Shown one piece after another: positions 1 to 9,992 of a stretch of 64,000 bases of DNA. Source of the DNA: Leuconostoc suionicum (lineage in GTDB: Bacteria > Bacillota > Bacilli > Lactobacillales > Lactobacillaceae); NCBI RefSeq assembly GCF_001891125.1, contig NZ_CP015247.1:142501-206500 (forward strand). The letters run 5' to 3'. The notes under the pieces were generated by a model. That model was given only the letters and a program-made list of their open reading frames with translations. It made no database searches and had not been told where the DNA came from. The position numbers and the translations under genes are program-made. Each line of letters begins with the position of its first letter. Within the stretch, counting starts at the first letter, position 1.

Positions 1-54
1 GATTCCCGTCATTCGCTTTTGTCTATGGATGGTATGAGTAGGCAAGGAAAATAA

Positions 55-128
55 GGGCCATTAGCTCAGTTGGTTAGAGCGCTGTGTTGATAACGCAGAG
101 GTCCCAGGTTCGAGTCCTGGATGGCCCA
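55..128 (+). tRNA. tRNA-Ile (GAT anticodon)
   Basis: A complete cloverleaf is visible. The acceptor pair is GGGCCAT/ATGGCCC and the discriminator is A128. The anticodon stem is 82-86/94-98 with GAT at 89-91, followed by a normal T arm. The 3' CCA is not encoded, because TCA follows the discriminator. It is not followed by further tRNAs. Confidence 0.96.
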
Positions 129-137
129 TCAAGAAGT

Positions 138-162
138 AGGAGAGGTGTTCTTCTCCTTTTTT
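138..162 (+). terminator. Terminator after tRNA-Ile
   Basis: AGGAGA (138-143) pairs with TCTCCT (152-157) and a run of T follows to 162. It ends the tRNA transcript before the serS leader. Confidence 0.75.
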
Positions 163-194
163 GTTGCCTTTTGATAGATAATGGGTTAAAATGA

Positions 195-417
195 GAACAT
201 CAGTTACCATAAGTAACGCATTTTAGAAAATCATTGGTTGATGAAAAATGGTACGCGTGAAACTCCAGTAACAAACATTTTAGCGGGTAATGCTGCTCGG
301 AATCACCGTTATCGATAATGAAGTGTTATGGTTTATTTATAATCATAAAAATTGGGTGGTACCACGGAAATGCGTTTTTCGTCCCTTGTTTAGCGACAAG
401 AGAAGAACGCGTTTTTT
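195..417 (+). promoter_or_regulatory. T-box riboswitch leader of serS
   Basis: This leader senses uncharged tRNA-Ser. Stem I closes through GTTAC (203-207) and GTAAC (268-272), with an AGTA loop-E-like motif at 212-215. The specifier loop holds TCC (264-266), a serine codon followed by a purine. The T-box core, GGGTGGTACCACGG, is at 354-367 and supplies UGGU for pairing with the tRNA acceptor end. The competing terminator pairs 372-380 with 402-410 and runs into six T at 412-417. Stem limits upstream of 203 are approximate. Confidence 0.93.
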
Positions 418-443
418 ATTTTATGAAAAAGAGGATATATCAA

Positions 444-1751
444 ATGTTAGATATGCGTTATATGCGTAAAAACAGCTCAGAAGTCAAGCAACGTTTAGAA
501 AATCGCGGTGTTAACCCAGAAACAATTGACGAGTTATTGGAGCTTGACCAAAAGCGAAGGGATTTGATCCAAAAAGTTGAGTCTCTTAAGGCACAACGTA
601 ATGAAGTATCAGACAAAATTGCTTTTGCTAAGCGTCAAAAAGAAGATGCTAGTGAAGCAATTTTGCAAATGAAGCAAGTTGGGGCAGATATTAAGAGTCT
701 TGATAATGAGCAGACATTGCTGGATGAACAGGTTCGAGAAATTGCTGCTCATTTGCCAAATATGGCTGCTAGTGATGTACCAGTTGGCCCAGACGAATCT
801 GCTAACGTAGAACAACGAAAGTGGGCCCCAGAGGAATACGGATCACGTCCGCATGCCTTAGAAGAAGCATCGTGGGTTAAAGCTCATTATGAAATTGGAG
901 AGAATCTGGGGATACTTGACTTTGAGAGAGGCGCAAAAGTTTCTGGTGCCCGTTTCTTATACTACGTTGGTGATGGGGCAAGGCTTGAACGTGCTGTCTA
1001 TAACTTTATGTTAGATGAGCATAGGCAAGAAGGTTACACTGAAATGATCACGCCGATTGTGGTGAATGATTCAGCAATGTTTGGAACAGGACAATATCCA
1101 AAGTTTCAAGATGATGCCTATCGTGTAGAAGGATTGAATCAAACATATATTCCAACTGCGGAAGTCCCTTTGACTAACTATTATTCAGGAGAAGAATTGC
1201 CAAGCGAGGACTTACCAATCAAGTTCACTGCGCTGTCACCTTCTTTCCGTAAAGAAGCGGGATCGGCAGGTAAAGATACGCGTGGATTAATCCGTTTGCA
1301 TCAATTTAATAAGGTTGAGATGGTTAAATTTACCAAACCAGAAGATTCTTACGAAGAATTAGAAAAGATGACACTAGATGCAGAAAACATTTTACAAAAA
1401 CTGAATTTGCCTTATCATGTGATTGTATTGTCAACAGGCGACATGGGATTCTCAGCAGCAAAAACATATGATATTGAGGTCTGGATGCCACAGCAGAACG
1501 TTTATCGAGAAATTTCTTCAGTATCAAACACTGAAGATTTCCAAGCGCGTCGAATGCACATTACCTATCGCGATGCAGATAATAAGTTACAGCTTGTGCA
1601 TACATTAAATGGTTCTGGCCTAGCAGTAGGGCGAACAGTAGCGGCTATTTTAGAAAACTATCAAAATGAGGATGGTTCAGTAACTATTCCAGAAGTTTTG
1701 CGACCTTATTTAGGCGGACAAGAGAAGCTTGAACCAACACCACACCATTAA
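444..1751 (+). CDS. serS: Seryl-tRNA synthetase
   Basis: Class II synthetase that charges tRNA-Ser in the cytoplasm. The 435-residue length fits the family. The N-terminal third is the long helical arm (rich in K/E/Q, coiled coil), followed by the catalytic core with motif 2 ([15 protein letters not shown]) and motif 3 ([16 protein letters not shown]). I chose ATG 444 because it follows an AGAGGA ribosome site and gives the usual MLD N-terminus. The open frame extends upstream to 318, but that part lies inside the T-box leader and cannot be coding. It is controlled by the preceding T-box, so it should be induced by serine limitation. Confidence 0.97.
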   Translation: MLDMRYMRKNSSEVKQRLENRGVNPETIDELLELDQKRRDLIQKVESLKAQRNEVSDKIAFAKRQKEDASEAILQMKQVGADIKSLDNEQTLLDEQVREIAAHLPNMAASDVPVGPDESANVEQRKWAPEEYGSRPHALEEASWVKAHYEIGENLGILDFERGAKVSGARFLYYVGDGARLERAVYNFMLDEHRQEGYTEMITPIVVNDSAMFGTGQYPKFQDDAYRVEGLNQTYIPTAEVPLTNYYSGEELPSEDLPIKFTALSPSFRKEAGSAGKDTRGLIRLHQFNKVEMVKFTKPEDSYEELEKMTLDAENILQKLNLPYHVIVLSTGDMGFSAAKTYDIEVWMPQQNVYREISSVSNTEDFQARRMHITYRDADNKLQLVHTLNGSGLAVGRTVAAILENYQNEDGSVTIPEVLRPYLGGQEKLEPTPHH

Positions 1752-1759
1752 TTCAAAGG

Positions 1760-1787
1760 AGGGGTCTATATTTTGGACTCTTTTTTT
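1760..1787 (+). terminator. Terminator after serS
   Basis: An imperfect stem pairs 1760-1767 with 1775-1782 (three G-T pairs) and is followed by T1781-1787. The U-run passes directly into the secA promoter. Confidence 0.55.
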
Positions 1788-1795
1788 GGTATAAT
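1787..1795 (+). promoter_or_regulatory. Extended -10 promoter for secA
   Basis: TGGTATAAT matches the extended -10 (TGnTATAAT). No good -35 is seen, which extended -10 promoters can tolerate. A second TATAAT lies at 1802-1807. A start near 1802 would give a leader of about 85 nt. Confidence 0.5.
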
Positions 1796-1845
1796 TAGTC
1801 ATATAATACACATATTTTGCAGTAATATACAAAAATAGATTTTAG

Positions 1846-1888
1846 AGGAGAAACGAGCGAACTTACTACTCGCACGTTAAAAGTAATG
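1846..1888 (+). promoter_or_regulatory. secA ribosome site with hairpin-filled spacer
   Basis: AGGAG (1846-1850) is the only good Shine-Dalgarno, yet it sits 35 nt before ATG 1886. The intervening RNA folds: 1852-1855 pair with 1875-1878 and 1857-1860 pair with 1870-1873, with a single A-A mismatch and a 9-nt loop. Excluding the hairpin leaves 8 nt (1851 plus 1879-1885), an ideal spacing. No ATG, GTG or TTG in the secA frame lies between the Shine-Dalgarno and 1886. Confidence 0.7.
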
Positions 1889-4297
1889 GCCAATCCAATA
1901 CGTAAATTAGTTGATAATTCAAAGCAACAACTAAAGAAATTAAATAAAATTGCCGATCAAGTCGAAAGTTATGCAGACACTATGGCTAGCATGTCAGATA
2001 GTGAGTTACAGGCTAAAACTGGAGAATTCAAGTCAAAAATTGCTGATGCAATTGATGGTATTGAGGACAAGGATAAGCAAAATAAGGCTTTGGCAAAAGT
2101 TTTAGACGAGCTGTTACCAGAAGCTTTTGCTGTGGCACGGGAGGGAGCTAAACGAGTTCTTGGTTTGTATCCTTTCCATGTTCAAATCATGGGATCCATC
2201 GTATTACACGGTGGAAACTTAGCTGAAATGCGTACAGGTGAAGGTAAAACCCTGACTGCAACAATGGCTGTCTATTTAAATGCATTATCAGGTCGCGGTG
2301 TGCATGTTGTTACAGTAAACGATTATTTATCCGCTCGAGACGCGGAGCAAATGGGTCAATTATATAATTGGCTTGGATTAACAGTAGGTGTTAATGTTGG
2401 TGATGCGCCAGCAGAAGAAAAGCGTGCTGCTTACAACGCTGATATCACTTATTCTACCAACTTTAACATCGGGTTTGATTATCTACGTGACAACATGGTA
2501 CGACGTGCTGACGAGCGTGTTATGCAACGAGGATTGAACTTTGCACTTATCGATGAAGCAGATTCAATTTTGATTGATACGGCTCGTACACCTTTGATTA
2601 TTTCTGGACCAGGTTCAGGAATCTCCCAACTCTATGCTCGCGCTGACCGTTTCGTGAAAACTTTGCAACGTGATGAGGACTTCAAGGTTGATGAAGAAGC
2701 CAAGGCGACTTTGTTAACACCTGAAGGAATTCACAAAAGCGAGATATTCTTTAACTTGGATAACTTATATGATGCGGATGATACAGCCTTAACGCATCAT
2801 ATTGACCAAGCCTTGCGTGCTAATTTTAATTACATTAAAGATAAGGATTATGTTGTTCAAGATGGCGAGGTTAAGTTGATTGATCAGTCAACGGGCCGTA
2901 TTTCTGAAGGAACACGTTTATCAGATGGCTTGCACCAAGCTATTGAAGCTAAAGAAAACGTCGAGATTCAAGAAGAGAATAAATCAATGGCGCAAATTAC
3001 TTATCAAAATTTGTTCCGTATGTATAAGAAACTTTCAGGTATGACTGGAACCGCTAAAACTGAGGAAGAAGAATTACGCGAAATTTACAATATGGAAGTA
3101 ATCAGTATTCCTACGAACCGTCCTGTTAGACGTGTGGATAAGCCTGATTTACTTTATACGTCTATTCGTGCCAAGTATAATGCGGTTGTAAAATTGATTG
3201 TTGAATTGCATGAAAAGGGACAACCCATCCTAATTGGTACGGGATCTGTTGAAGATTCAGAATTGTTATCAAAAATTTTGATGACAAAAAATTTGCCTCA
3301 TAATGTTTTAAATGCTAAAAATAACGCTAAAGAAGCTGAAATCATTGCCAATGCTGGACAACGTGGTGCAATAACAGTAGCTACAAATATGGCAGGCCGT
3401 GGAACAGATATCAAGCTTGGACCCGGTGTCGCAGAACTCGGTGGGTTAGTTGTTATTGCCACAGAACGTCATGAATCACGGCGTATTGATAATCAGTTAC
3501 GTGGTCGTGCAGGACGTCAGGGAGATGAAGGCTTTTCACAGTTCTTTCTTTCATTGGAAGATGATTTGATGATTCGTTTTGGTGCTGAACGTGTCCGCCT
3601 GATGATGCAGAGAATGAATTTGGATGAAGACACAGTGATTACCAATCGGTTTATTACTCGTTCTGTCGAATCAGCCCAAAAGCGTGTTGAAGGAAATAAC
3701 TATGATACACGTAAAAATGTTTTGCAGTACGATGATGTTGTACGTGAACAACGTGAATTGATTTATCATGAACGTGATATTGTTATTGATGAATCAGAGT
3801 CATTGGAGTGGGTTTTGATGCCAATGGTTGAACGTACTATTAACCGTGTCGTAGATGCTCAAACGAAAGAGAAAAAGTCTTCTGAATGGAATCTGCCGCA
3901 AATCGTTGCTTTTGTTGGCAATGCCTTAGCACATGATGATGCCGTTACAGTGCAACAACTGCAGGGATTGACTCGTGATGAAATCAAAGCAAAATTATTA
4001 GAGTTAGCGAAGTTGAATTATAAAGAAAAGCAAAGCCAGCTTTATGACCCAGAACAAATGTTGGAGTTCGAGAAAGTTGTTATTTTGAGGGCTGTTGATC
4101 AACATTGGACAGATCATATAGATTCTCTTGATCGTTTACGTCAAGGTGTTGGTTTACGTGGATATGGACAATTAAATCCACTCATCGAATATCAAAGCGA
4201 AGCATTTGCGAACTTTCAAAAGATGATTGCAGATGTTGAATATGACACAACACGTACATTTATGAAAGCTGAAATTCGTCAGAATTTACGTTCTTAA
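1886..4297 (+). CDS. secA: Protein translocase ATPase SecA
   Basis: ATP-driven motor that pushes preproteins through the SecYEG channel; SecY is encoded at 26.8 kb in this window. Visible motifs include Walker A ([11 protein letters not shown]), the DEAD-type Walker B ([11 protein letters not shown]), the helicase motif [13 protein letters not shown], and the [11 protein letters not shown] motif near residue 540. The 803-residue protein ends shortly after the helical scaffold and lacks the cysteine-rich SEC-C zinc motif found at the C-terminus of, for example, B. subtilis SecA. ATG 1886 gives the normal MAN N-terminus. See the unusual ribosome site just upstream. prfB follows after a hairpin. 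Confidence 0.97.
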   Translation: MANPIRKLVDNSKQQLKKLNKIADQVESYADTMASMSDSELQAKTGEFKSKIADAIDGIEDKDKQNKALAKVLDELLPEAFAVAREGAKRVLGLYPFHVQIMGSIVLHGGNLAEMRTGEGKTLTATMAVYLNALSGRGVHVVTVNDYLSARDAEQMGQLYNWLGLTVGVNVGDAPAEEKRAAYNADITYSTNFNIGFDYLRDNMVRRADERVMQRGLNFALIDEADSILIDTARTPLIISGPGSGISQLYARADRFVKTLQRDEDFKVDEEAKATLLTPEGIHKSEIFFNLDNLYDADDTALTHHIDQALRANFNYIKDKDYVVQDGEVKLIDQSTGRISEGTRLSDGLHQAIEAKENVEIQEENKSMAQITYQNLFRMYKKLSGMTGTAKTEEEELREIYNMEVISIPTNRPVRRVDKPDLLYTSIRAKYNAVVKLIVELHEKGQPILIGTGSVEDSELLSKILMTKNLPHNVLNAKNNAKEAEIIANAGQRGAITVATNMAGRGTDIKLGPGVAELGGLVVIATERHESRRIDNQLRGRAGRQGDEGFSQFFLSLEDDLMIRFGAERVRLMMQRMNLDEDTVITNRFITRSVESAQKRVEGNNYDTRKNVLQYDDVVREQRELIYHERDIVIDESESLEWVLMPMVERTINRVVDAQTKEKKSSEWNLPQIVAFVGNALAHDDAVTVQQLQGLTRDEIKAKLLELAKLNYKEKQSQLYDPEQMLEFEKVVILRAVDQHWTDHIDSLDRLRQGVGLRGYGQLNPLIEYQSEAFANFQKMIADVEYDTTRTFMKAEIRQNLRS

Positions 4298-4306
4298 TAT
4301 ACAAAT

Positions 4307-4330
4307 AAAAGCGAACTTTGTTCGTTTTTA
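4307..4330 (+). terminator. Hairpin/terminator between secA and prfB
   Basis: A 10-bp stem pairs 4307-4316 with 4320-4329 around a TTT loop, with the T-rich 3' arm acting as U-run. It ends just 5 nt before the prfB ribosome site, so it may attenuate rather than fully stop secA transcripts. Confidence 0.65.
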
Positions 4331-4347
4331 TTTTGAAAGGAATTAAT

Positions 4348-5466
4348 ATGGAAATTATCGATGCCAAGCATGCCGTTAGTGATATGCAGGAGAATATCGA
4401 ACGTTTTCGCGGAACGCTCGATATGGAAGCACTTACGGAAGAAATTGCTGATTATGAAAATCGTATGACGGAACCTGATTTTTGGAGCGACAATGAAAAA
4501 GCGCAAAAGGTTATTGAAGAAAATAATGTTTTAAAAAATCGTCGTGATTCATTTTTGAATTTAACAAATCAAGTTGAAGAATTAGAACTATTAATAGAAA
4601 TGGCTGTGGAAGATCCTGAGGATGAGGATACGCTAGGTGAACTTGAAGCAGGGGTTGCCAAGGCGCAAAAAGATATTGATGCTTATAATTTAGAGCAACT
4701 ATTAACTGAGCCGTATGATGCAAATAATGCCATTTTGGAAATTCATCCAGGATCTGGCGGTACTGAGTCGACAGACTGGGGAGCTAACCTATATCGTATG
4801 TACACGCGTTGGGCACAACAACATGATTTTCAAATTGAAACTTTAGATTATCATGCAGGCGATGAAGCGGGTATTGATAGTGCAACGATTAAAGTAACTG
4901 GACATAATGCCTATGGCTTTTTACGAAGTGAAAAAGGAGTGCACCGTTTCGTAAGAATTTCTCCTTTTGATAGCGCTGGTCGACGTCATACGAGTTTCGT
5001 ATCAGTTGATGTAATGCCTGAGCTAGATGATTCAATTGAGGTTGAGGTACGTGATGATGATGTTAAAATGGATGTGTTCCGTTCTGGTGGCGCCGGTGGA
5101 CAAAATGTCAACAAAGTTTCAACAGGTGTTCGTTTAACGCATGAACCGACAGGGATTGTTGTTTCATCAACTGTAGAGCGTACTCAGTATGGTAACCGTG
5201 ATTATGCCATGCGTTTGTTAAAAAGTAAGTTATACCAGTTGGAATTAGAGAAAAAAGAAGCTGAGCGTGCGGCGCTGACCGGTGAAAAAATGGAAAATGG
5301 TTGGGGATCACAGATTCGCTCTTACGTTTTGCATCCCTATCAAATGGTTAAGGATCATCGAACAAATTATGAAACTAACCAACCACAAGCAGTGCTGGAT
5401 GGCGATTTAGATCCTTTTATCAATGCGTACTTGCAGTGGCAGTTATCGCTTAAAAATCCTAATTAA
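4348..5466 (+). CDS. prfB: Peptide chain release factor 2
   Basis: RF2 recognises UGA and UAA stop codons and triggers peptidyl-tRNA hydrolysis. The SPF tripeptide anticodon (RISPFDSAG) distinguishes it from RF1, and the GGQ catalytic motif ([12 protein letters not shown]) is intact. The start is ATG 4348 after GAAAGG; ten further in-frame codons upstream fall in the preceding hairpin. Unlike most bacterial prfB genes there is no in-frame TGA near codon 25. The site reads CTC GAT, so the autoregulatory +1 frameshift is absent and the 372-residue protein is read directly. Confidence 0.97.
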   Translation: MEIIDAKHAVSDMQENIERFRGTLDMEALTEEIADYENRMTEPDFWSDNEKAQKVIEENNVLKNRRDSFLNLTNQVEELELLIEMAVEDPEDEDTLGELEAGVAKAQKDIDAYNLEQLLTEPYDANNAILEIHPGSGGTESTDWGANLYRMYTRWAQQHDFQIETLDYHAGDEAGIDSATIKVTGHNAYGFLRSEKGVHRFVRISPFDSAGRRHTSFVSVDVMPELDDSIEVEVRDDDVKMDVFRSGGAGGQNVNKVSTGVRLTHEPTGIVVSSTVERTQYGNRDYAMRLLKSKLYQLELEKKEAERAALTGEKMENGWGSQIRSYVLHPYQMVKDHRTNYETNQPQAVLDGDLDPFINAYLQWQLSLKNPN

Positions 5467-5471
5467 TAATT

Positions 5472-5499
5472 AGTCGAAACATTACTGTTTCGACTTTTT
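5472..5499 (+). terminator. Terminator after prfB
   Basis: A perfect 9-bp stem pairs 5472-5480 with 5487-5495 around a 6-nt loop and ends in T5495-5499. Confidence 0.85.
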
Positions 5500-5610
5500 A
5501 AATTTTATAAGTATAAATAGACTAAACAAAAAAATTTCCTAATAAATGTTTAATAGGTTATAATATAAGTCAATATAAGACGTAGGCAGCCTAATTTTAA
5601 GGAGGCAAAC

Positions 5611-8082
5611 ATGGATAATAATTATACACCAAGTGCGCAGAATGTATTGGTTTTGGCACAGGAACAAGCAAAGTATTTTAAGCACCAAGCTGTGGGAACA
5701 GAGCATCTTTTACTCGCCCTAGCAATAGAAAAAGAAGGCATCGCTAGCAAGATATTAGGTCAATTTAATGTTATGGACGATGATATTCGTGAGGAAATTG
5801 AACACTTTACAGGATATGGTATTACTAGTCGTTATGATAAAAACATCTATTTACCTTATTCACCAAAAGCGGCAGATATTTTACATCAAGCGAATGGAGA
5901 ATTGCGTGCTCTAGCACAATCAAAAGTTGGAACAGAGCACATTTTGTTAGCTTTATTACAGGATGAAAGCATACTATCTTCACGAATTTTACTAGCATTA
6001 GACGTTAATTTACAAGATATGCGCCGTGCAATTCTTCGGAAATTAGGCATTACTGATGTGCGAAAGCAAATGAAGCAACAGGAGAAGCAGCAAGCATCAG
6101 CAGGAACACCTACTTTAGATGGATTGGCACGTGATTTGACTCAAATGGCGCGAGACAACAAAATTGATCCAGTAATTGGTCGCCCAAAAGAGGTCCGTCG
6201 CGTTATACAAATACTATCCAGACGAACAAAGAATAATCCTGTATTGATTGGAGAACCTGGCGTTGGAAAAACTGCCATTGCTGAAGGATTGGCACAAAAA
6301 ATCGTAGATGGTGAAGTGCCTGAAAATTTAGCCAAGAAACGGTTGATGGCATTGGACATGGGATCACTGGTTGCAGGAACAAAATACCGTGGAGAATTTG
6401 AAGACCGATTAAAAAAAATCATTGAAGAAATTTACAATGATGGTGAAGTTATTCTATTTATCGATGAGTTGCATACATTGATTGGTGCAGGTGGCGCTGA
6501 GGGCGCTATTGATGCATCGAATATTTTAAAGCCAGCATTAGCACGTGGTGAATTGCAAACGTTGGGTGCTACAACATTTGATGAGTATCAAAAATATGTC
6601 GAATCCGATGCAGCTTTGGAACGCCGCTTTGCATCAGTAACAGTTGATGAACCAACTCAAGATGATGCTATTGCTATTTTGAAAGGAATTCGTTCTCATT
6701 TTGAGCAACATCATCAAGTTCAAATTGATGATGCAGCTATTGAAGCGGCTGTGAAACTTTCGGCTCGCTATATTTCGGATAGATTTTTGCCTGATAAAGC
6801 CATTGATTTGATGGATGAAGCTGGAGCAAAAGTACGTATTGATGCCACTGGGAAAGCGACACCAATATCGAAAGCCAAGCTTCGTTTTGCAGAAGTTCAA
6901 GCGGAAAAAGAAACTGCTATTACGTCATTGAATTTTGAAAAGGCAGCCCAGTTGCGCACTGAAGAAATGAAATTAAAGCAGAAACTGGCAAAGTCAGAAG
7001 CAAAAGATACTCAAAAAGAAAATGCTGAACGATATTCGCTTCATGTTACAGAAGAAGATATTGCTGAGGTCATTTCACAACAAACTGGTGTCCCTGTTAC
7101 GCAAATGGAAAAGAATGAGCAACAACGATTGGTCAATTTGGAGTCAGTTTTAGGCCGCCGTGTTATTGGACAAAAGACAGCTATATCCGCAGTGGCTAGA
7201 GCAATTCGTCGTGCTCGTTCTGGATTAAAAGACCCTAGTCGCCCGATTGGTACATTTATGTTTTTGGGACCAACTGGTGTTGGAAAAACTGAACTAGCTA
7301 AAGCGTTGGCTGAAGCAATATTTGGCAGCGAAGATAACTTGATTCGAATCGACATGTCAGAGTACCAGGAACGTTGGTCATCTAGTCGTTTGATTGGTTC
7401 GGCACCTGGATATGTTGGTTACGACGAAGGTGGCCAATTAACAGAGCAGGTTCGTAATCATCCGTATTCTGTTGTCTTATTGGATGAAGCAGAAAAAGCA
7501 CATCAAGACATCTTTAATTTAATGTTACAGGTGTTTGACGATGGTTATTTAACAGATTCAAAAGGACGAAAGGTTGATTTCAAAAACACAATCATCATTA
7601 TGACTTCTAATCTTGGTGCAACACGATTACGTGATGAAAAATCGGTAGGGTTTGGTGCGGTTGATTTGAAGGACGATCACGAAGCAGTAGCTGCAAAAAT
7701 ACGTGAAACCTTAAAAGAAACTTTCCGACCAGAATTTATTAACCGACTAGATGAAGCTATCGTGTTTGAAAGTTTGACGAAGCCTGAATTGCATGAAATT
7801 GTAAAGCTAATGAGTCGTTCAGTTCTACAACGTGTCGCTGAGCAAGGTATCAGTGTTAAGATAACGCCAGCAGCAATTGACGTAGTAGCTTCAGCGGGAT
7901 TTGATCCCGAATATGGTGCGCGTCCAATTAGACGTGCACTCCAAACTAAAATTGAAGATGCATTAAGTGAAGAATTACTTCGAGGTAATATCACAACTGA
8001 TGACGCGGTAACAATTGGTGCCAAAAATGGTGAAATCAGAATTAGTACAAAGCCATTAAAAAAAGATACGACAAAAGCATAA
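5611..8082 (+). CDS. clpC: ATP-dependent Clp protease ATP-binding subunit ClpC
   Basis: AAA+ unfoldase that feeds substrates to ClpP. The 823 residues comprise two N-terminal Clp repeats (1-150), a first AAA module with Walker [11 protein letters not shown] near 215, a middle UVR-type coiled coil (about 405-460), and a second AAA module with Walker [12 protein letters not shown] near 553. The C-terminal D2-small domain ends about residue 810. The middle domain is the short ClpC type, not the long ClpB type. It is monocistronic here, without the ctsR-mcsAB genes that precede clpC in many Firmicutes. I see a TATAAT at 5559-5564 but no CIRCE and no convincing CtsR operator. The ribosome site is AAGGAGG. 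Confidence 0.95.
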   Translation: MDNNYTPSAQNVLVLAQEQAKYFKHQAVGTEHLLLALAIEKEGIASKILGQFNVMDDDIREEIEHFTGYGITSRYDKNIYLPYSPKAADILHQANGELRALAQSKVGTEHILLALLQDESILSSRILLALDVNLQDMRRAILRKLGITDVRKQMKQQEKQQASAGTPTLDGLARDLTQMARDNKIDPVIGRPKEVRRVIQILSRRTKNNPVLIGEPGVGKTAIAEGLAQKIVDGEVPENLAKKRLMALDMGSLVAGTKYRGEFEDRLKKIIEEIYNDGEVILFIDELHTLIGAGGAEGAIDASNILKPALARGELQTLGATTFDEYQKYVESDAALERRFASVTVDEPTQDDAIAILKGIRSHFEQHHQVQIDDAAIEAAVKLSARYISDRFLPDKAIDLMDEAGAKVRIDATGKATPISKAKLRFAEVQAEKETAITSLNFEKAAQLRTEEMKLKQKLAKSEAKDTQKENAERYSLHVTEEDIAEVISQQTGVPVTQMEKNEQQRLVNLESVLGRRVIGQKTAISAVARAIRRARSGLKDPSRPIGTFMFLGPTGVGKTELAKALAEAIFGSEDNLIRIDMSEYQERWSSSRLIGSAPGYVGYDEGGQLTEQVRNHPYSVVLLDEAEKAHQDIFNLMLQVFDDGYLTDSKGRKVDFKNTIIIMTSNLGATRLRDEKSVGFGAVDLKDDHEAVAAKIRETLKETFRPEFINRLDEAIVFESLTKPELHEIVKLMSRSVLQRVAEQGISVKITPAAIDVVASAGFDPEYGARPIRRALQTKIEDALSEELLRGNITTDDAVTIGAKNGEIRISTKPLKKDTTKA

Positions 8083-8086
8083 GTTT

Positions 8087-8746
8087 TCAAAGTAAAAATA
8101 ATATGTAAAGATTAGTGATTACCCAACCACCGCTTAAAAACGGTACAAAGGGTAATCTTTTTTGTTGTGAGTATAATAGATAGAATAAAGCCAGACAACA
8201 ACCGATGAGTAAAGTACAGGAAAAAATAACAGGCGTGGTTGATAGTATTAAACTTAAGAGTACCGGTATATCACCACTGCCTAATGTGTGCCGATGTTTT
8301 ACGAGAATTATAGATAGAATTAAAATGAGAACTGTTAAACATAGATGTTCGGCATCATGATGAAGTACAAGTAGATAGCCTATCCAAGGGAATAAAATAT
8401 TCGCGTGTATGCTTTGTTTCGAACAGTCTTCTAACGATAAAAATAATAAGAAGACACCTGTAATCCAAGTTACAGGTGTACCCCATAAGAATGTGCCAAT
8501 TAGTATGTAAAACAATTCGAAAATAGCATAATAGCGACCAAAAGAAGTATGGCAATAGCGACACTTATTGCGTAGAATACATGCCGAAACAACGGGTATA
8601 GTATCAAACCAAGCCAAATTATGGCCGCAATAGAAACAAAAAGAGCGTTGTATTTTCAAAGAGACACTGTTGGACAACCGATCCGCAGTACATATAGTAG
8701 ATGAGACGATAATGCTATTGAACAAAAAGATAAATATATTTTCCAT
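8087..8746 (-). CDS. comC: Prepilin peptidase of the competence pseudopilus
   Basis: Membrane aspartic protease (A24 family) that cleaves and probably N-methylates ComG-type prepilins. The 219-residue protein has an N-terminal hydrophobic segment, then the zinc-type tetracysteine region C37/C40 and C62/C65 of the prepilin peptidase N-domain. About six hydrophobic segments follow, with the likely catalytic aspartates D107 and D159, the latter in the GSGD motif. There is no Shine-Dalgarno before ATG 8746. The motif shared with comFA ends 4 nt upstream. The gene stands alone and converges on clpC, whose terminator lies inside its 3' end. Confidence 0.88.
   Translation of the reverse strand: MENIFIFLFNSIIVSSTICTADRLSNSVSLKIQRSFCFYCGHNLAWFDTIPVVSACILRNKCRYCHTSFGRYYAIFELFYILIGTFLWGTPVTWITGVFLLFLSLEDCSKQSIHANILFPWIGYLLVLHHDAEHLCLTVLILILSIILVKHRHTLGSGDIPVLLSLILSTTPVIFSCTLLIGCCLALFYLLYSQQKRLPFVPFLSGGWVITNLYILFLL
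8117..8163 (+). terminator. clpC terminator embedded in comC
   Basis: GATTACCC (8117-8124) pairs with GGGTAATC (8150-8157), with an inner ACCG/CGGT pair (8129-8132/8141-8144) and a T-run to 8163. It lies wholly within the antisense of the comC coding sequence. Confidence 0.75.
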
Positions 8747-8750
8747 AACT

Positions 8751-8779
8751 TATCATACGTTGCAGAACTCATTTTTTCA
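8751..8779 (-). promoter_or_regulatory. Putative competence promoter of comC
   Basis: On the minus strand TGAAA (8779-8775) is followed by 13 nt and then AACGTATGATA (8761-8751). Four nt later is the comC ATG. The same two blocks with identical spacings precede comFA. It is inferred to be a -35/-10 pair for a competence sigma factor. Confidence 0.55.
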
Positions 8780-8806
8780 TTTAACAAGGAAAGTTGTTAA
8801 AACCTA

Positions 8807-8834
8807 TTGACAACACGGCTCAAAATGGTATTAT
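8807..8834 (+). promoter_or_regulatory. Promoter of the str operon
   Basis: TTGACA (8807-8812), a 16-nt spacer, then TATTAT (8829-8834). A transcript from here carries a leader of about 155 nt before rpsL. Confidence 0.8.
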
Positions 8835-8853
8835 ATTGAACGTGCTTTTGAGT

Positions 8854-8917
8854 AATCTGTTCTGTGACATCGTCACACTGTGCTGAACGGCGCTGTAAAG
8901 GCAATTGTCAACAGATT
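8854..8917 (+). promoter_or_regulatory. Structured rpsL leader
   Basis: AATCTGTT (8854-8861) pairs perfectly with AACAGATT (8910-8917) and encloses a strong hairpin, TGTGAC/GTCACA (8863-8868/8872-8877), plus about 30 nt of further sequence. It is a candidate feedback element for S12 or S7; that function is inferred. Confidence 0.5.
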
Positions 8918-8998
8918 TTCAGTGTTTTGATTTTTAAAAATATAAAAATGATACACCTGGAACTGTGAAATTAATGAAAATTTAAAGGAGACTGTAGC

Positions 8999-9412
8999 AT
9001 GCCTACAATTAACCAACTGGTTCGTAAGCCACGTAAGTCAAAGGTTTCTAAGTCAAAATCACCTGCTTTGAACTTTGGCTACAACTCAATGAAGAAGAAG
9101 GCAACTAACAATGCCGCACCACAAAAGCGTGGTGTTGCTACTCGTGTTGGAACAATGACACCTAAGAAGCCTAACTCAGCTTTGCGTAAGTACGCCCGTG
9201 TGCGTCTTTCAAACTTATATGAAGTAACTGCATATATTCCAGGTATTGGACACAACTTGCAAGAACACTCTGTTGTTTTGATTCGTGGTGGCCGTGTTAA
9301 GGATTTGCCTGGTGTACGTTACCACATTATCCGTGGAGCTTTGGATACTGCGGGCGTTGATGGTCGTATGACTTCACGTTCAAAGTATGGCACAAAGGCA
9401 CCAAAGAAGTAA
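8999..9412 (+). CDS. rpsL: Ribosomal protein S12
   Basis: 30S protein of the decoding centre. The 137-residue length, with a basic N-terminal insert relative to E. coli, is the Firmicute form. The conserved [10 protein letters not shown] loop (about 55-64) and [13 protein letters not shown] loop (98-109) have the wild-type lysines K57 and K101. Changes at these positions would be expected to cause streptomycin resistance, so the sequence predicts sensitivity. It is the first gene of the str operon, 15 bp before rpsG. Confidence 0.98.
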   Translation: MPTINQLVRKPRKSKVSKSKSPALNFGYNSMKKKATNNAAPQKRGVATRVGTMTPKKPNSALRKYARVRLSNLYEVTAYIPGIGHNLQEHSVVLIRGGRVKDLPGVRYHIIRGALDTAGVDGRMTSRSKYGTKAPKK

Positions 9413-9427
9413 GAAGGAGACTGACTA

Positions 9428-9898
9428 ATGCCACGTAAAGGTTATACTAAGCGTCAGGAAATTTTGCCTGACCCAATTTACAACTCAAAGCTCGTTTCAC
9501 GTTTGATCAACAAGTTGATGCTTGATGGTAAGCGTGGTACAGCTTCAACAATCTTGTACGATGCTTTTGATCGTATCAAGGAAGCAACTGGTAACGATCC
9601 ATTAGAAGTTTTTGAACAAGCTATGGAAAACATCATGCCAGTTTTGGAAGTTAAAGCACGCCGTGTTGGTGGTTCTAACTACCAAGTGCCAATCGAAGTT
9701 CGTCCAGATCGTCGTTCAACTTTGGGACTACGCTGGTTAGTTAACTACTCACGTTTGCGTAACGAACATACAATGGATGAACGTTTAGCTAAAGAAATCA
9801 TGGATGCAGCCAACGATACTGGTGCATCTGTTAAGAAGCGTGAAGACACACATAAGATGGCCGAAGCGAACCGTGCATTTGCGCACTACCGTTGGTAA
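9428..9898 (+). CDS. rpsG: Ribosomal protein S7
   Basis: Primary 16S rRNA-binding protein that nucleates the 30S head and contacts the E-site tRNA. The 156 residues start [16 protein letters not shown] and end in the NRAFAHYRW tail typical of the short Gram-positive form. The ribosome site AAGGAGA is 11 nt upstream. A terminator-like hairpin separates it from fusA. Confidence 0.98.
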   Translation: MPRKGYTKRQEILPDPIYNSKLVSRLINKLMLDGKRGTASTILYDAFDRIKEATGNDPLEVFEQAMENIMPVLEVKARRVGGSNYQVPIEVRPDRRSTLGLRWLVNYSRLRNEHTMDERLAKEIMDAANDTGASVKKREDTHKMAEANRAFAHYRW

Positions 9899-9992
9899 AA
9901 ATTTGTTACTAAGGTTAGTAGATAATACTACCCTTGGTATGCAGATAGTGTACAATTGTCATAGACGGTGTTTGTCACACACAAGCATTGTC

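Noticed and set aside
318-443. Upstream extension of the serS reading frame by 42 codons
   Set aside because: It covers the T-box core and terminator, and the ribosome site and conserved N-terminus point to ATG 444.
5500-5610. CtsR or CIRCE operator upstream of clpC
   Set aside because: Neither the GGTCAAA heptad repeat nor the TTAGCACTC inverted repeat is present.
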